Below are positions 44,956 to 53,090 of a DNA stretch of 64,000 nucleotides, one piece after another (position 1 is the stretch's first letter; every line of letters begins with the position of its first letter). Location: the NCBI GenBank assembly GCA_937871285.1, contig CALMQS010000098.1:84896-148895 (forward strand), written 5' to 3'. Below the pieces are notes generated by a model. It saw only the letters and a program-made list of their open reading frames with translations. It was not told the origin of the DNA and did not search any database. The stretch comes from an uncultured Sphingobacteriales bacterium. GTDB lineage: Bacteria > Bacteroidota > Bacteroidia > Chitinophagales > Chitinophagaceae. Position numbers and translations under genes: made by a program.

Positions 44956-46374
44956 ATGGTCAAAAGACGAATGTATCTCCTCTTCCTGGGCATACTATCT
45001 ATATGTATTGGTTATGCACAGAACCAACCAGGCTTTACCACAATTTCACTGAACAATCTTGACGCCTTTGCAGATCCCGGGGCCAATTGGGTTGTTGCTT
45101 CAGATGCCGTAGGGGATATCAATAAAGAAGGTGACCTGAAACCGGTTCCCGGAACAGGCGTGCTGGTAAATGCGGTTTCTAAAAAGAACAGGGCGCACCT
45201 GGTAACAAAAGGAAATTTTGGCGATGTGGAAATAGAACTCGATTTTATGATGGCAAAAGGGTCTAATTCCGGCATTTACCTGCTGGGCCGGTATGAGGTT
45301 CAGTTATTTGATAGCTGGACTACACTGCACCCTGCCTTTTCCGACTGCGGCGGTATTTACCAGCGCTGGGATAATGGTAAAAATACCGGCTTTGAAGGTT
45401 ACGCCCCGCTGGTAAATGTTGCCAGGGCGCCGGGTTTGTGGCAGCATCTCAAAATACAATTCCGTGCACCACGGTTTAATGATAGAGGTATAAAAACGGA
45501 AAACGCCCGTTTTGAAGCCGTGTATTTGAACGGGGCGCTGGTGCAGCAGCAAATAGCGCTAACCGGGCCCACAAGGTCTCCTTTGTTTGAAGATGAACGT
45601 GCTACAGGTCCTTTAATGATCCAGGGCGATCATGGCAATGTGGCGATCCGTAATCTGAAATACCGCGCGTTAAGCGGCGATAACAGCACACCTGAAAAAG
45701 TAAGTATGGTGAATCCAATACTTATAGATCCTGCCGCGAAACCTTACCTGTTGCGCAGTTTTTTAAGCTATAACAATAAGATGATCACGCATGCCATTTC
45801 TGTGGGTAATCCTAACCAGGTTAACTATTCTTACGATTTAAAACGGGGCGCTTTATTGCAGGTATGGAGAGGAAGATTTGCAGATGCTACAGACCTGTGG
45901 TACTCAAGAGGAGAGCCTTACCAGCGCATTGTTCCATTGGGCAGCGTGATTACCTTGTCGGATGCGCCGGCATTAGCCATCCTGCCTGATGCAGCAAATA
46001 CCGCCTGGCCCGATAGCGTATCTTTCGATGAGGTACAAACGAAAGGCTATACTTTAGACGCCGCAAGAGCACCTTCCTATCGCTATAGCATATACGATGT
46101 AAATGTTACCGATAAAATTTTCGCTTCCGGCAGCTCCGGCCTGGTAAGGGAATTAACGGTTGCCCATCCATCTGCCGGGTTATATCACCGCATTGCGGTT
46201 GCTAAAAAGATAGAACAAATAAAAAAAGGGTTATATGCTGTTGATGATAAGTCGTATTACCTGTTTATTGATGAAAAGCTAAAGCCTTTTATACGGCAGG
46301 CAAACACCGCACAGGAACTGCTTGTGCCCGTGGATAAAGCAGGTGCTACAATAACCTATTCCCTTACCTGGTAA
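44956..46374 (+). CDS. DUF1080 (3-keto-disaccharide hydrolase-like) secreted protein with extra C-terminal domain
   Basis: 472 residues with a signal peptide (YLLFLGILSICIGYAQ). The DUF1080 domain occupies about residues 25-235: VTKGNFGDVEIELDFMMAKG, SNSGIYLLGRYEVQLFDSW and GPLMIQGDHGNVAIRNLKYR. The remaining 235 residues form a second beta-rich domain of unknown type (from PYLLRSFLSYNNKMITHAIS). DUF1080 proteins include hydrolases that cleave 3-keto-glycosides, made when a dehydrogenase oxidises the sugar C3. The next gene starts 14 bases after the stop, so the two are probably one operon. Confidence 0.88.
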   Translation: MVKRRMYLLFLGILSICIGYAQNQPGFTTISLNNLDAFADPGANWVVASDAVGDINKEGDLKPVPGTGVLVNAVSKKNRAHLVTKGNFGDVEIELDFMMAKGSNSGIYLLGRYEVQLFDSWTTLHPAFSDCGGIYQRWDNGKNTGFEGYAPLVNVARAPGLWQHLKIQFRAPRFNDRGIKTENARFEAVYLNGALVQQQIALTGPTRSPLFEDERATGPLMIQGDHGNVAIRNLKYRALSGDNSTPEKVSMVNPILIDPAAKPYLLRSFLSYNNKMITHAISVGNPNQVNYSYDLKRGALLQVWRGRFADATDLWYSRGEPYQRIVPLGSVITLSDAPALAILPDAANTAWPDSVSFDEVQTKGYTLDAARAPSYRYSIYDVNVTDKIFASGSSGLVRELTVAHPSAGLYHRIAVAKKIEQIKKGLYAVDDKSYYLFIDEKLKPFIRQANTAQELLVPVDKAGATITYSLTW

Positions 46375-46387
46375 TTTTTATACAATC

Positions 46388-48442
46388 ATGATTACATTAT
46401 ATTTCACGATATTTCATTCATTAAAACGTATGCTGTGTCTTGCAGCATGCACGGCTGCTGCTGTGAGCCTGTTTGCTCAGGCACCGGCAGATACAACCAT
46501 ACAGGTTCAGAAAGAAGAAGATTTTTATACCATCCAAACCGTTCCCATTCCTGAAGGTATTTTGCTGGAAGTGGGCGGCATGACTTTTTTACCCGATGAT
46601 GCGCTTGCGGTATCTACCCGCAGGGGCGAAGTATGGATCATTACCAACCCCTATATGAAAAACGGCGCCAGGCCACAGTACCGTTTATTTGCACAGGGCA
46701 TGCATGAAGTGCTGGGGCTGAACTATATCAATGGCGATATATACGCGGTGCAGCGGTCGGAGCTTACGCGCTTACGGGATTTAGATGGTGACGGAGAAGC
46801 GGATGAGTATGAAACCGTGTATTCGTGGCCGTTAGCAGCCAATTACCACGAGTTTTCGTATGGGCCGGTGTTAGACAAGGAAGGCAATATGATAATTACT
46901 CTGAACCTTGCGTGGGTAGGCGATCATGGTGAAAGCTTATCTAAATGGCATGGATGGATGATAAAAATTGCACCCGATGGAAAAATGAAGCCCTTTGCTG
47001 CGGGCATGCGGTCGCCGGCAGCTTTTGCCCTTAACGATAAGGGAGATATATTTTATGCAGAAAACCAGGGCGACTGGGTAGGCTCAGGCAGCATTACGCA
47101 TGTGGCCGAAGGCGATTTTGTAGGAAACCCCGCAAGCCTTGTGTGGTCGCACCTGCCCGGATCTACCGTTACACTTAAAAAAGAAGATATTCCCGATACG
47201 GGCGAACCCAAATACGATGTAGCCAAACGGGTGCCGGGATTAAAGCCACCATCGGTGTGGTTCCCGCATACTATCCTGGGTATATCCACCGCAGGGCTGA
47301 TCAATTACGACACTAATGGCAAGATGGGTCCCTTTGAAGGGCAGTTGTTTGTAGGCGACCAGGGACAGAGCAAGATCATGCGGGTATATCTCGAAAAAGT
47401 AAAAGGTGTTTACCAGGGTGTGGTATTTCCATTTCGCGAAGGTTTTTCTTCAGGTATTCTGCGGCTCAACTGGGGATCAGATGGCAGCATGTTTGTTGGC
47501 ATGACATCCCGTGGATGGGGTTCTACAGGCAGGGCGGCATATGGTTTGCAACGGATGGTATGGAATGGCAAAACGGCATTTGAAATGAAAACAATACAGG
47601 CTAAGCCCGATGGTTTTGAAATTGAATTTACGCAGCCGGTAGATGAACAATCGGCACGCGATGTGGCTTCTTACCATATTTCAAGCTTCACATACAAGTT
47701 TCATCATAATTATGGCAGTCCGGTTATTAACCAGGGTTCCTGCCCCATTAAAGCGATAGCCGTTTCACCGGATCGCTTAAAAGTACGTTTGGTGGTGGAT
47801 AGCCTGAGGCTGGGCTATATTCATGAAATAAAAGCGGAAGGAGTGCTGTCTGCAGAGCGCAATACCCTGCTGCATAACTTCGGTTATTATACGCTTAATC
47901 AGTTGCCCGATGGTGAAAAGCTTGCCATCACCGCAGAGAACAGGGTAACAGCGGCTGTGCCTCAGCATGTGCATACTATGAAACAGGAAACTGCAACGGT
48001 TCCTGCAAAAGCATCAAAAACCAGTGACCCTAAATATGTAACCCAACAGCCATCAGGCTGGACAAAAGGCGCCGACCGCACGATTATAATAGGTACCAAA
48101 CCCGGGTTGAAATTTGATGTGGAATCTGTTACGGTTAAAGCTGGTTCCAGGGTAAAGCTGCTCTTTAATAACAATGACGATATGCTGCATAATCTGGTGG
48201 TTACCAAGCCGGGTGCCGCAGACAATGTGGGGGAAGCGGCAACAAAATTAGGTTTGAATGGTGAAAAGTTGGGCTTTGTGCCATCAATACCGGATGTGTT
48301 ATTTCATACCAGGTTATTGGGCCCCACTGAAAAAGAAGCCATTTATTTTACTGCACCGGCGCAGCCGGGTGATTACCAGTACGTATGCACTTATCCGGGG
48401 CATTATGTGGTAATGCGGGGTGTGTTGAGGGTAACGAAGTGA
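46388..48442 (+). CDS. Secreted sugar-dehydrogenase-like beta-propeller fused to a cupredoxin domain
   Basis: 684 residues; an alternative ATG at 46430 gives a tidier signal peptide (MLCLAACTAAAVSLFAQ). Residues about 45-370 form a glucose/sorbosone-dehydrogenase-like propeller (GMTFLPDDALAVSTRRGEVW, GDIFYAENQGDWVGSGSITH, QLFVGDQGQSKIMRV). An Ig-like linker follows. The last 110 residues are an azurin-like cupredoxin whose four type 1 copper ligands are all present: His601 (DMLHNLVV), Cys667, His672 and Met676 (VCTYPGHYVVM). The protein could oxidise a sugar outside the cell and pass electrons to copper. The DUF1080 gene just upstream fits that idea; cofactor and substrate are inferred. Confidence 0.88.
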   Translation: MITLYFTIFHSLKRMLCLAACTAAAVSLFAQAPADTTIQVQKEEDFYTIQTVPIPEGILLEVGGMTFLPDDALAVSTRRGEVWIITNPYMKNGARPQYRLFAQGMHEVLGLNYINGDIYAVQRSELTRLRDLDGDGEADEYETVYSWPLAANYHEFSYGPVLDKEGNMIITLNLAWVGDHGESLSKWHGWMIKIAPDGKMKPFAAGMRSPAAFALNDKGDIFYAENQGDWVGSGSITHVAEGDFVGNPASLVWSHLPGSTVTLKKEDIPDTGEPKYDVAKRVPGLKPPSVWFPHTILGISTAGLINYDTNGKMGPFEGQLFVGDQGQSKIMRVYLEKVKGVYQGVVFPFREGFSSGILRLNWGSDGSMFVGMTSRGWGSTGRAAYGLQRMVWNGKTAFEMKTIQAKPDGFEIEFTQPVDEQSARDVASYHISSFTYKFHHNYGSPVINQGSCPIKAIAVSPDRLKVRLVVDSLRLGYIHEIKAEGVLSAERNTLLHNFGYYTLNQLPDGEKLAITAENRVTAAVPQHVHTMKQETATVPAKASKTSDPKYVTQQPSGWTKGADRTIIIGTKPGLKFDVESVTVKAGSRVKLLFNNNDDMLHNLVVTKPGAADNVGEAATKLGLNGEKLGFVPSIPDVLFHTRLLGPTEKEAIYFTAPAQPGDYQYVCTYPGHYVVMRGVLRVTK

Positions 48443-48535
48443 ATAGTGAGAGGTAAAAAGTGAAAGGAGAAAGGGGAAAAGGGAGAGGTGAGGGGCGGAA
48501 CCACTTCGATTTTCAGATTCGGATATTAAAAAATT

Positions 48536-48545
48536 TCCGTACTTT
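48536..48545 (+). promoter_or_regulatory. Possible -7 promoter region before the mini-ORF
   Basis: GTACTTTCAT contains TACTTTC, one base from the TAnnTTTG box, about 25 bases before the Shine-Dalgarno sequence at 48567. A matching -33 box is not clear. It is offered only as the best candidate start for the short transcript. Confidence 0.3.
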
Positions 48546-48566
48546 CATCACTCCAACTCACCAAAC

Positions 48567-48575
48567 AAAAGGAGG
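48567..48575 (+). promoter_or_regulatory. Near-consensus Shine-Dalgarno sequence (unusual in this phylum)
   Basis: AAAAGGAGG lies five bases before the ATG at 48581, ideal spacing for binding the 3' end of 16S rRNA. The other genes in this window lack such sites, as is usual for Bacteroidota, whose ribosomes hide the anti-Shine-Dalgarno sequence. The site therefore marks a special translation event rather than routine initiation. Confidence 0.75.
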
Positions 48576-48580
48576 TATTC

Positions 48581-48628
48581 ATGAAATCTGCAGTATATTC
48601 ATGGAAGCCTTCGGTTAGCATAGCCTAA
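48581..48628 (+). CDS. 15-codon leader-peptide-like mini-ORF
   Basis: ATG at 48581 to TAA at 48626-48628 encodes MKSAVYSWKPSVSIA. Support comes from the strong Shine-Dalgarno sequence with ideal spacing and from an RNA hairpin (48605-48636) that covers the last eight codons and the stop. An intrinsic terminator follows at 48657-48685. Ribosome progress over this frame would open the hairpin, the logic of attenuator leader peptides. There is no run of one amino-acid codon that would name an effector. It could also be a peptide-coding small RNA. The next gene is the DUF1080 protein at 48792. I know of no described family with this sequence. Confidence 0.55.
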   Translation: MKSAVYSWKPSVSIA

Positions 48629-48636
48629 CCGGGCTT
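48605..48636 (+). promoter_or_regulatory. Strong RNA hairpin overlapping mini-ORF stop codon
   Basis: AAGCC (48605-48609) pairs with GGCTT (48632-48636). After a TT bulge, CGGTTAG (48612-48618) pairs with CTAACCG (48625-48631) around a 6-base loop, CATAGC. This makes a 12-bp stem with a two-base bulge. The UAA stop at 48626-48628 lies inside the right arm. Confidence 0.8.
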
Positions 48637-48656
48637 ATTCCATAAAAATAGCTGAG

Positions 48657-48685
48657 GCCACCTGTTAAACCGGGTGGCTTTTTTT
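48657..48685 (+). terminator. Rho-independent terminator after the mini-ORF
   Basis: GCCACC (48657-48662) pairs with GGTGGC (48673-48678), followed by seven T residues (48679-48685). It lies 28 bases after the mini-ORF stop and 106 bases before the DUF1080 gene at 48792. It would end a transcript of roughly 140 bases unless read through. Confidence 0.85.
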
Positions 48686-48791
48686 ATGGTATTCATTATT
48701 TTTTAGAAACGGTAATTAAAAGCATTAAACACATCGGGATATCGCCAATGTTCAGTAATATTATAGCCTGAAAAAATAACCGTAATAAAAT

Positions 48792-49481
48792 ATGAAGGCA
48801 AAATGCATTTTTGATGTAAAGGACAGCAAGTTTTTTCCATGCTTTCTATCGCTGCAAATGATTATACTGCTATTGCTTTTGAATACCCGTGTGGCTGCGC
48901 AGGAATCATCTGTTAAAGCTACCTCCCTTTTTGATGGCAAAACCCTGAATGGCTGGAAAACGGTAAACCCCGCCGATCAGCGGCTCTGGTATGTTAAAGA
49001 CAGCGTAATGATGTGTGGGGATGGTATTAACAACATACCCTCCAACACCTATCTGCATACAGAAAAAGAATACGGTGATTTTGAATTCCGCTGCCTCTTT
49101 CGTTTATCGGGCGATGAAAAAACAGGCATGATCAACAGTGGCATTCAATACCGTTCAAAAATAATCAACGGCGAAATTGTGGGCTACCAGGCCGATATCG
49201 GTAATGGCTACTGGGGAGATATTTATGATGAGCATCGCCGCGGTAAACTCGTTGGGGGAGATCTCAGCATTTTACAGCGCCTGTTAAAACCGGATGGATG
49301 GAACAGTTATATTATCCGCGTTAAAGGCAATTATCATGAGCTGTACATTAACGGCGTTAAGACCTGTGAATACACGGAGAAAGATCCTAAAATACCGGCT
49401 ACAGGCGTGATTGCCGTTCAAATACACAGCGGAGGCGCCGGCATAGTTGAGTTCCGGGATCTTACCATTACTGAACTGTAA
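48792..49481 (+). CDS. DUF1080 (3-keto-disaccharide hydrolase-like) secreted protein
   Basis: 229 residues of a single DUF1080 domain after an N-terminal signal region. That region has a long start (MKAKCIFDVKDSKFFPCFLS) before the hydrophobic core (LQMIILLLLLNTRVAAQ). An internal ATG at about 48858, just before the core, is another possible start. Domain signatures are SLFDGKTLNGWKTVN, TEKEYGDFEFRCLFRLSGDE, MINSGIQYRSKI and GVIAVQIHSGGAGIVEFRDL. It is the second such protein in the run, shorter than the 44956 product. It follows the mini-ORF/terminator element, so it may be controlled by read-through. Confidence 0.9.
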   Translation: MKAKCIFDVKDSKFFPCFLSLQMIILLLLLNTRVAAQESSVKATSLFDGKTLNGWKTVNPADQRLWYVKDSVMMCGDGINNIPSNTYLHTEKEYGDFEFRCLFRLSGDEKTGMINSGIQYRSKIINGEIVGYQADIGNGYWGDIYDEHRRGKLVGGDLSILQRLLKPDGWNSYIIRVKGNYHELYINGVKTCEYTEKDPKIPATGVIAVQIHSGGAGIVEFRDLTITEL

Positions 49482-49507
49482 GTATGATTTGAAGGAAGTG
49501 AACAGGC

Positions 49508-49525
49508 AATAGTGAATTCACTATT
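49508..49525. repeat. Perfect 18-bp palindrome
   Basis: AATAGTGAATTCACTATT is self-complementary over 18 bases. Half-sites ATTCACTATT or the complement recur in other gaps (about 22810, 42517 and 48442), so it belongs to the intergenic repeat vocabulary of this genome. A regulator-binding role is not excluded. Confidence 0.6.
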
Positions 49526-49619
49526 CACCATTCTCACATTACGTTTAGCACAGCAATAGCTCCTATAACACAAGAGCACCACATTACCCTGATCTTTTAT
49601 TTTTTACAATTTTCAACAC

Positions 49620-52600
49620 ATGAAATTTCCCGGTCTCTTCCTTGTATTTACAAGCCTGTTTTTTATTTCCGCACCAACAACAGAAAGCACCCGAAACATA
49701 CCGCCCGACAGGGTTAAAACACCCGAAGAAGAACTGGCGGGCTTTAAAGTGCCCGAAGGTTTTGTGGTAGAGCTGGTAGCCAGCGAACGGGATGGTATTA
49801 TTAACCCGGTTGACCTCACCTTTGATGATGCAGGAAGACTGTGGACGCAAACTGCCAGGATGTATCCGCTGGATCCCATTGCGGATATACAGTGGAACGA
49901 TTTGCTGAAGCTGATGGATGACCCGGAGGCGCAGCGAAATCACCCGAACTTTAAACGCATACTTGACCTGTACCAGGGCAAAACGAAAGGTACCGACCAG
50001 GTGCTCGTGCTCTCCGGTTTGTATGGCAACGGCCCCGTAAAAACAACGGTTTGGGCCGATGGACTCACGATTCCCATGAGTATTTTACCTTATAAAGACG
50101 GGGTGTATGTGGCGCAGGGATCGGAACTTTTTTTCCTGAGAGACAGTAACAATGACGGTAAAGCCGATGAGCGCATCCCATTGCTTACGGGCTTCGGCTT
50201 CACGGATACGCATACCATGCCGCATGTGCTGATAAGAGCGCCGGGCAACTGGATCAATTTCAGCCAGGGAGCGCTTAATAAAGGAGAAGCGTCTTCCTTA
50301 GTGAGCGATGTTAAGCTGAAAATAGATTACAGTAAGATCGCCCGTTTTTCAATGGATGCCAAAAAGATGGAACTGGTAAATGCCGGCTTAAATAATATCT
50401 GGGGCTACCAGCTTCGCAACAACGGCCAATGGTACGGCTGTGAGGCTAATGACCTGGGCTATTCCATTGTTCCTATGGAACCCGGCACAGGATACCCCGG
50501 TATTGGAAACGAGCGCTTACGCCCTTACCAGCCATGGATGCCCGAGCTGCACAAATTTAGGGTAGGCGGCACCGGTATATCCGGGCTGGCTTTTCCCGAT
50601 GATCTTTCGGGATCGTTTCCGGCCGAATGGAAGAACGTGGCATTTTTGGCCAACCCTATTACCAGCACGGTTAACGCGGTTAAGGTTACACGCAATGCCG
50701 ATGGAACCGTTAGCGCAACACACCTGCCCGACCTGCTTACATCGGAAGACAAATGGTTTCGCCCGGTAAATATGGAGTTTGGCCCCGATGGCTGCCTGTA
50801 TATAGCCGACTGGTATAATAAGATCATCTCTCACAATGAAATTCCTACCACTCATCCCGACAGGGATAAAACGCATGGCCGCATCTGGCGCATCCGTCAT
50901 AAAAGTCAGCAACCGCGTGTTATCCCGGATTATTACCAGGTTAAAACAGAAGACCTGGTAAAAGGATTGCAGTCGCCGTCCCTTTGGGAAAAACGCGCTG
51001 CATGGCATCAGGTTGCAGACAGACCATTGGCAGAAACGCAAAAGCTGGCCCAGCCACTCGTACAGTTGGCTGCAGATGCCGGCCAGGATGAAATTACCCG
51101 CATTCACGCCCTCTGGTCATTAGAAGGGATCAAACATTACGATGCCGCCTTATTGCAGGCGTTGTTGCAAAGCTCATCGGATGATCTGCGCCGGGAGGCC
51201 GTTCGTTCTTTAACCAGCTTTTCGCCCGGCACAGCAGCGGTAGCCGGTTATTTAAAAAACTTAGTTGAAGATAAAAACCCCATGGTACGTGCACAGGTGC
51301 TTCGTACGCTTGATGAATTGGGAGCGGCAGATGAGGCAATTATTGCCATCCTGGTGCGCGCTTCAAAACCGGCGCTTGAAGGTAATGCCATGGGAGGCGC
51401 CTATGAAAGAAGCTTTGAGCGATTCCTTGCCCGTAAAGCATTAGAGCAATATCCCAATGAATTACAGGCGTACCTCAATAGCCCTGCTGCAGAAAAAATG
51501 AGCGGCGATCATTTGCTTTGGGCTATCCAGGCATTGCCTGCCGGGCAAAAAGAAACCGCTTTCCTGAAGCTGTGGCCCCGCCTCGGTATCAGTAAGCTGG
51601 ATGAGCCGGGCTTTGTATTTGTTGCGGGTATGCTGAACAATGCAACCATTTTTGAAACTGTAAAACCGGTGATCCATAATAAAGCTAACGCCGGGGTGTA
51701 TACGAGCTACGCATTACAAAACCAGGCACAGTTACAGTCGCCCGAACTGGCGGTAATGCTGCAGGAGCCGGTAGCTGTATTGCTGCGCAGCCGTTCGGAA
51801 GCTGATGTTAACCGGGCACTGGATGCCGTGGGCCGTTTTAATATTGAAAAGGTACGCGATGGGGTTGTTGCCCGGATCAATGATCAGTCGTCCGAAAAAA
51901 CAGTGCAGTTAGCGTTGAAGGCATTAGAAAATAATACATCGCTCAACAAAGATATATTCGCCCGCGCAGTAAGGAATCAAAAGCTTGGCTTTGGCATCAG
52001 AACCGCTGCACTCGCCAGCCTGGCAAAGGCCGACAAAACATCGGCGCTGGGCATTGCCCGGCAGTGGGTTCCCCAGCTCAGCGCAGCGCAGAAGGGTGAT
52101 CTGGTAACAGGTTTATCTGCATCGGGAGAAGGCGCCGCATTGCTGATAGACATGTATGAAAAGAAACAGCTTGCACCGGCTTCGTTTGATTTGCCTGCAG
52201 CAGAACGCATCCGTAACTACAATAAGGAAGACAAGCGCGCTATTGCTATCTGGGAAAGTGTTACCAACAGGTATGAAGCGGAAAAAAAGGCGTTGAAAGC
52301 CAGGCTCACCAAATACATGGCTATCGCTGAAAAGAAAGGGGGTGATGTAAAAGCGGGGAAGGTACTTTTTCAAACCTGCCTGTTGTGTCATAAAGTAGGG
52401 AACGAAGGAAAAAATATAGCGCCTGCATTAGATGGTTCGGCAAACCGCGACAATGAAGCCCTGCTTACCGCTATCCTTGATCCGGATGCAGCCGTGGAAT
52501 CTAATTATGCCGTTTACCGCGTTACCAAAAAAAATGGCAGCACCGTAGAAGGCTACCTGGTTAATAAAAGCGATCGGGGCGCCACTATTGCTTTTATGGG

Positions 52601-52745
52601 TGGCACCCAGGTCTTTGTTGAAGCCGGTGCTATTTTAAGCCAGGGCTTTTTGGGTGGCCGCTCCTTTATGATGAAGGGGTTAATTGATCACTATTCTGAC
52701 AAGCAGGTGGCGGATCTGCTTGCTTATATACGTACCCTTAAATAA
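49620..52745 (+). CDS. PVC-type propeller / HEAT repeat / cytochrome c secreted protein
   Basis: A 1041-residue exported protein. The signal peptide is followed by a membrane-bound-dehydrogenase-type beta-propeller (about residues 35-430: FKVPEGFVVELVASERDGII, MSILPYKDGVYVAQGSELFF, MEFGPDGCLYIADWYNKIIS). Helical HEAT-like repeats fill about 440-880. A cytochrome c domain starts at Cys920 (TCLLCHKVG, a CxxCH haem site) and continues as APALDGSANRDNEALLTAIL. The domain order is known from Bacteroidota and Planctomycetes proteins linked with DUF1080 genes. It probably receives electrons during sugar oxidation, but the reaction is not established. Confidence 0.9.
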   Translation: MKFPGLFLVFTSLFFISAPTTESTRNIPPDRVKTPEEELAGFKVPEGFVVELVASERDGIINPVDLTFDDAGRLWTQTARMYPLDPIADIQWNDLLKLMDDPEAQRNHPNFKRILDLYQGKTKGTDQVLVLSGLYGNGPVKTTVWADGLTIPMSILPYKDGVYVAQGSELFFLRDSNNDGKADERIPLLTGFGFTDTHTMPHVLIRAPGNWINFSQGALNKGEASSLVSDVKLKIDYSKIARFSMDAKKMELVNAGLNNIWGYQLRNNGQWYGCEANDLGYSIVPMEPGTGYPGIGNERLRPYQPWMPELHKFRVGGTGISGLAFPDDLSGSFPAEWKNVAFLANPITSTVNAVKVTRNADGTVSATHLPDLLTSEDKWFRPVNMEFGPDGCLYIADWYNKIISHNEIPTTHPDRDKTHGRIWRIRHKSQQPRVIPDYYQVKTEDLVKGLQSPSLWEKRAAWHQVADRPLAETQKLAQPLVQLAADAGQDEITRIHALWSLEGIKHYDAALLQALLQSSSDDLRREAVRSLTSFSPGTAAVAGYLKNLVEDKNPMVRAQVLRTLDELGAADEAIIAILVRASKPALEGNAMGGAYERSFERFLARKALEQYPNELQAYLNSPAAEKMSGDHLLWAIQALPAGQKETAFLKLWPRLGISKLDEPGFVFVAGMLNNATIFETVKPVIHNKANAGVYTSYALQNQAQLQSPELAVMLQEPVAVLLRSRSEADVNRALDAVGRFNIEKVRDGVVARINDQSSEKTVQLALKALENNTSLNKDIFARAVRNQKLGFGIRTAALASLAKADKTSALGIARQWVPQLSAAQKGDLVTGLSASGEGAALLIDMYEKKQLAPASFDLPAAERIRNYNKEDKRAIAIWESVTNRYEAEKKALKARLTKYMAIAEKKGGDVKAGKVLFQTCLLCHKVGNEGKNIAPALDGSANRDNEALLTAILDPDAAVESNYAVYRVTKKNGSTVEGYLVNKSDRGATIAFMGGTQVFVEAGAILSQGFLGGRSFMMKGLIDHYSDKQVADLLAYIRTLK

Positions 52746-52754
52746 AAAATAATT

Positions 52755-53060
52755 ATGGTGAGACATTTCGGCGTGTTTAAATTTAAACCGGGGATTAACG
52801 GAGAACAGGTAGATCAATGCTTTCGTACGATGAAAGCTATGGTAGGAAAGATTGACGGGCTATTGGATATGGAATATGGCCCGTACAATAGCAGCGAAGG
52901 TTTGAACGAAGATTTTACCCACGGGTTTGTTATGACCTTCGATACGTTAGCATCGCGCGATGCCTATCTTCCGCATCCTGTTCATGAAAAGGTGAAGGAG
53001 TTTGTGGTGCCTAAATTAGAGCGGGTAATTGTATTTGATATTGATGTGCCTCAACATTGA
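52755..53060 (+). CDS. Dabb-family (stress-responsive alpha/beta barrel) protein
   Basis: A 101-residue protein beginning MVRHFGVFKFKPGINGEQVD, with the C-terminal part DFTHGFVMTFDTLASRDAYL followed by PHPVHEKVKEFV. This is the standard Dabb ferredoxin-like dimer fold. It follows the cytochrome gene by 9 bases and precedes the Tm-1-like gene by 30, so the set is probably co-transcribed. Dabb proteins have varied or unknown roles, some as small enzymes. Confidence 0.88.
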   Translation: MVRHFGVFKFKPGINGEQVDQCFRTMKAMVGKIDGLLDMEYGPYNSSEGLNEDFTHGFVMTFDTLASRDAYLPHPVHEKVKEFVVPKLERVIVFDIDVPQH

Positions 53061-53090
53061 CCGTATTATAATTTTAAGTTGAAATCAATT

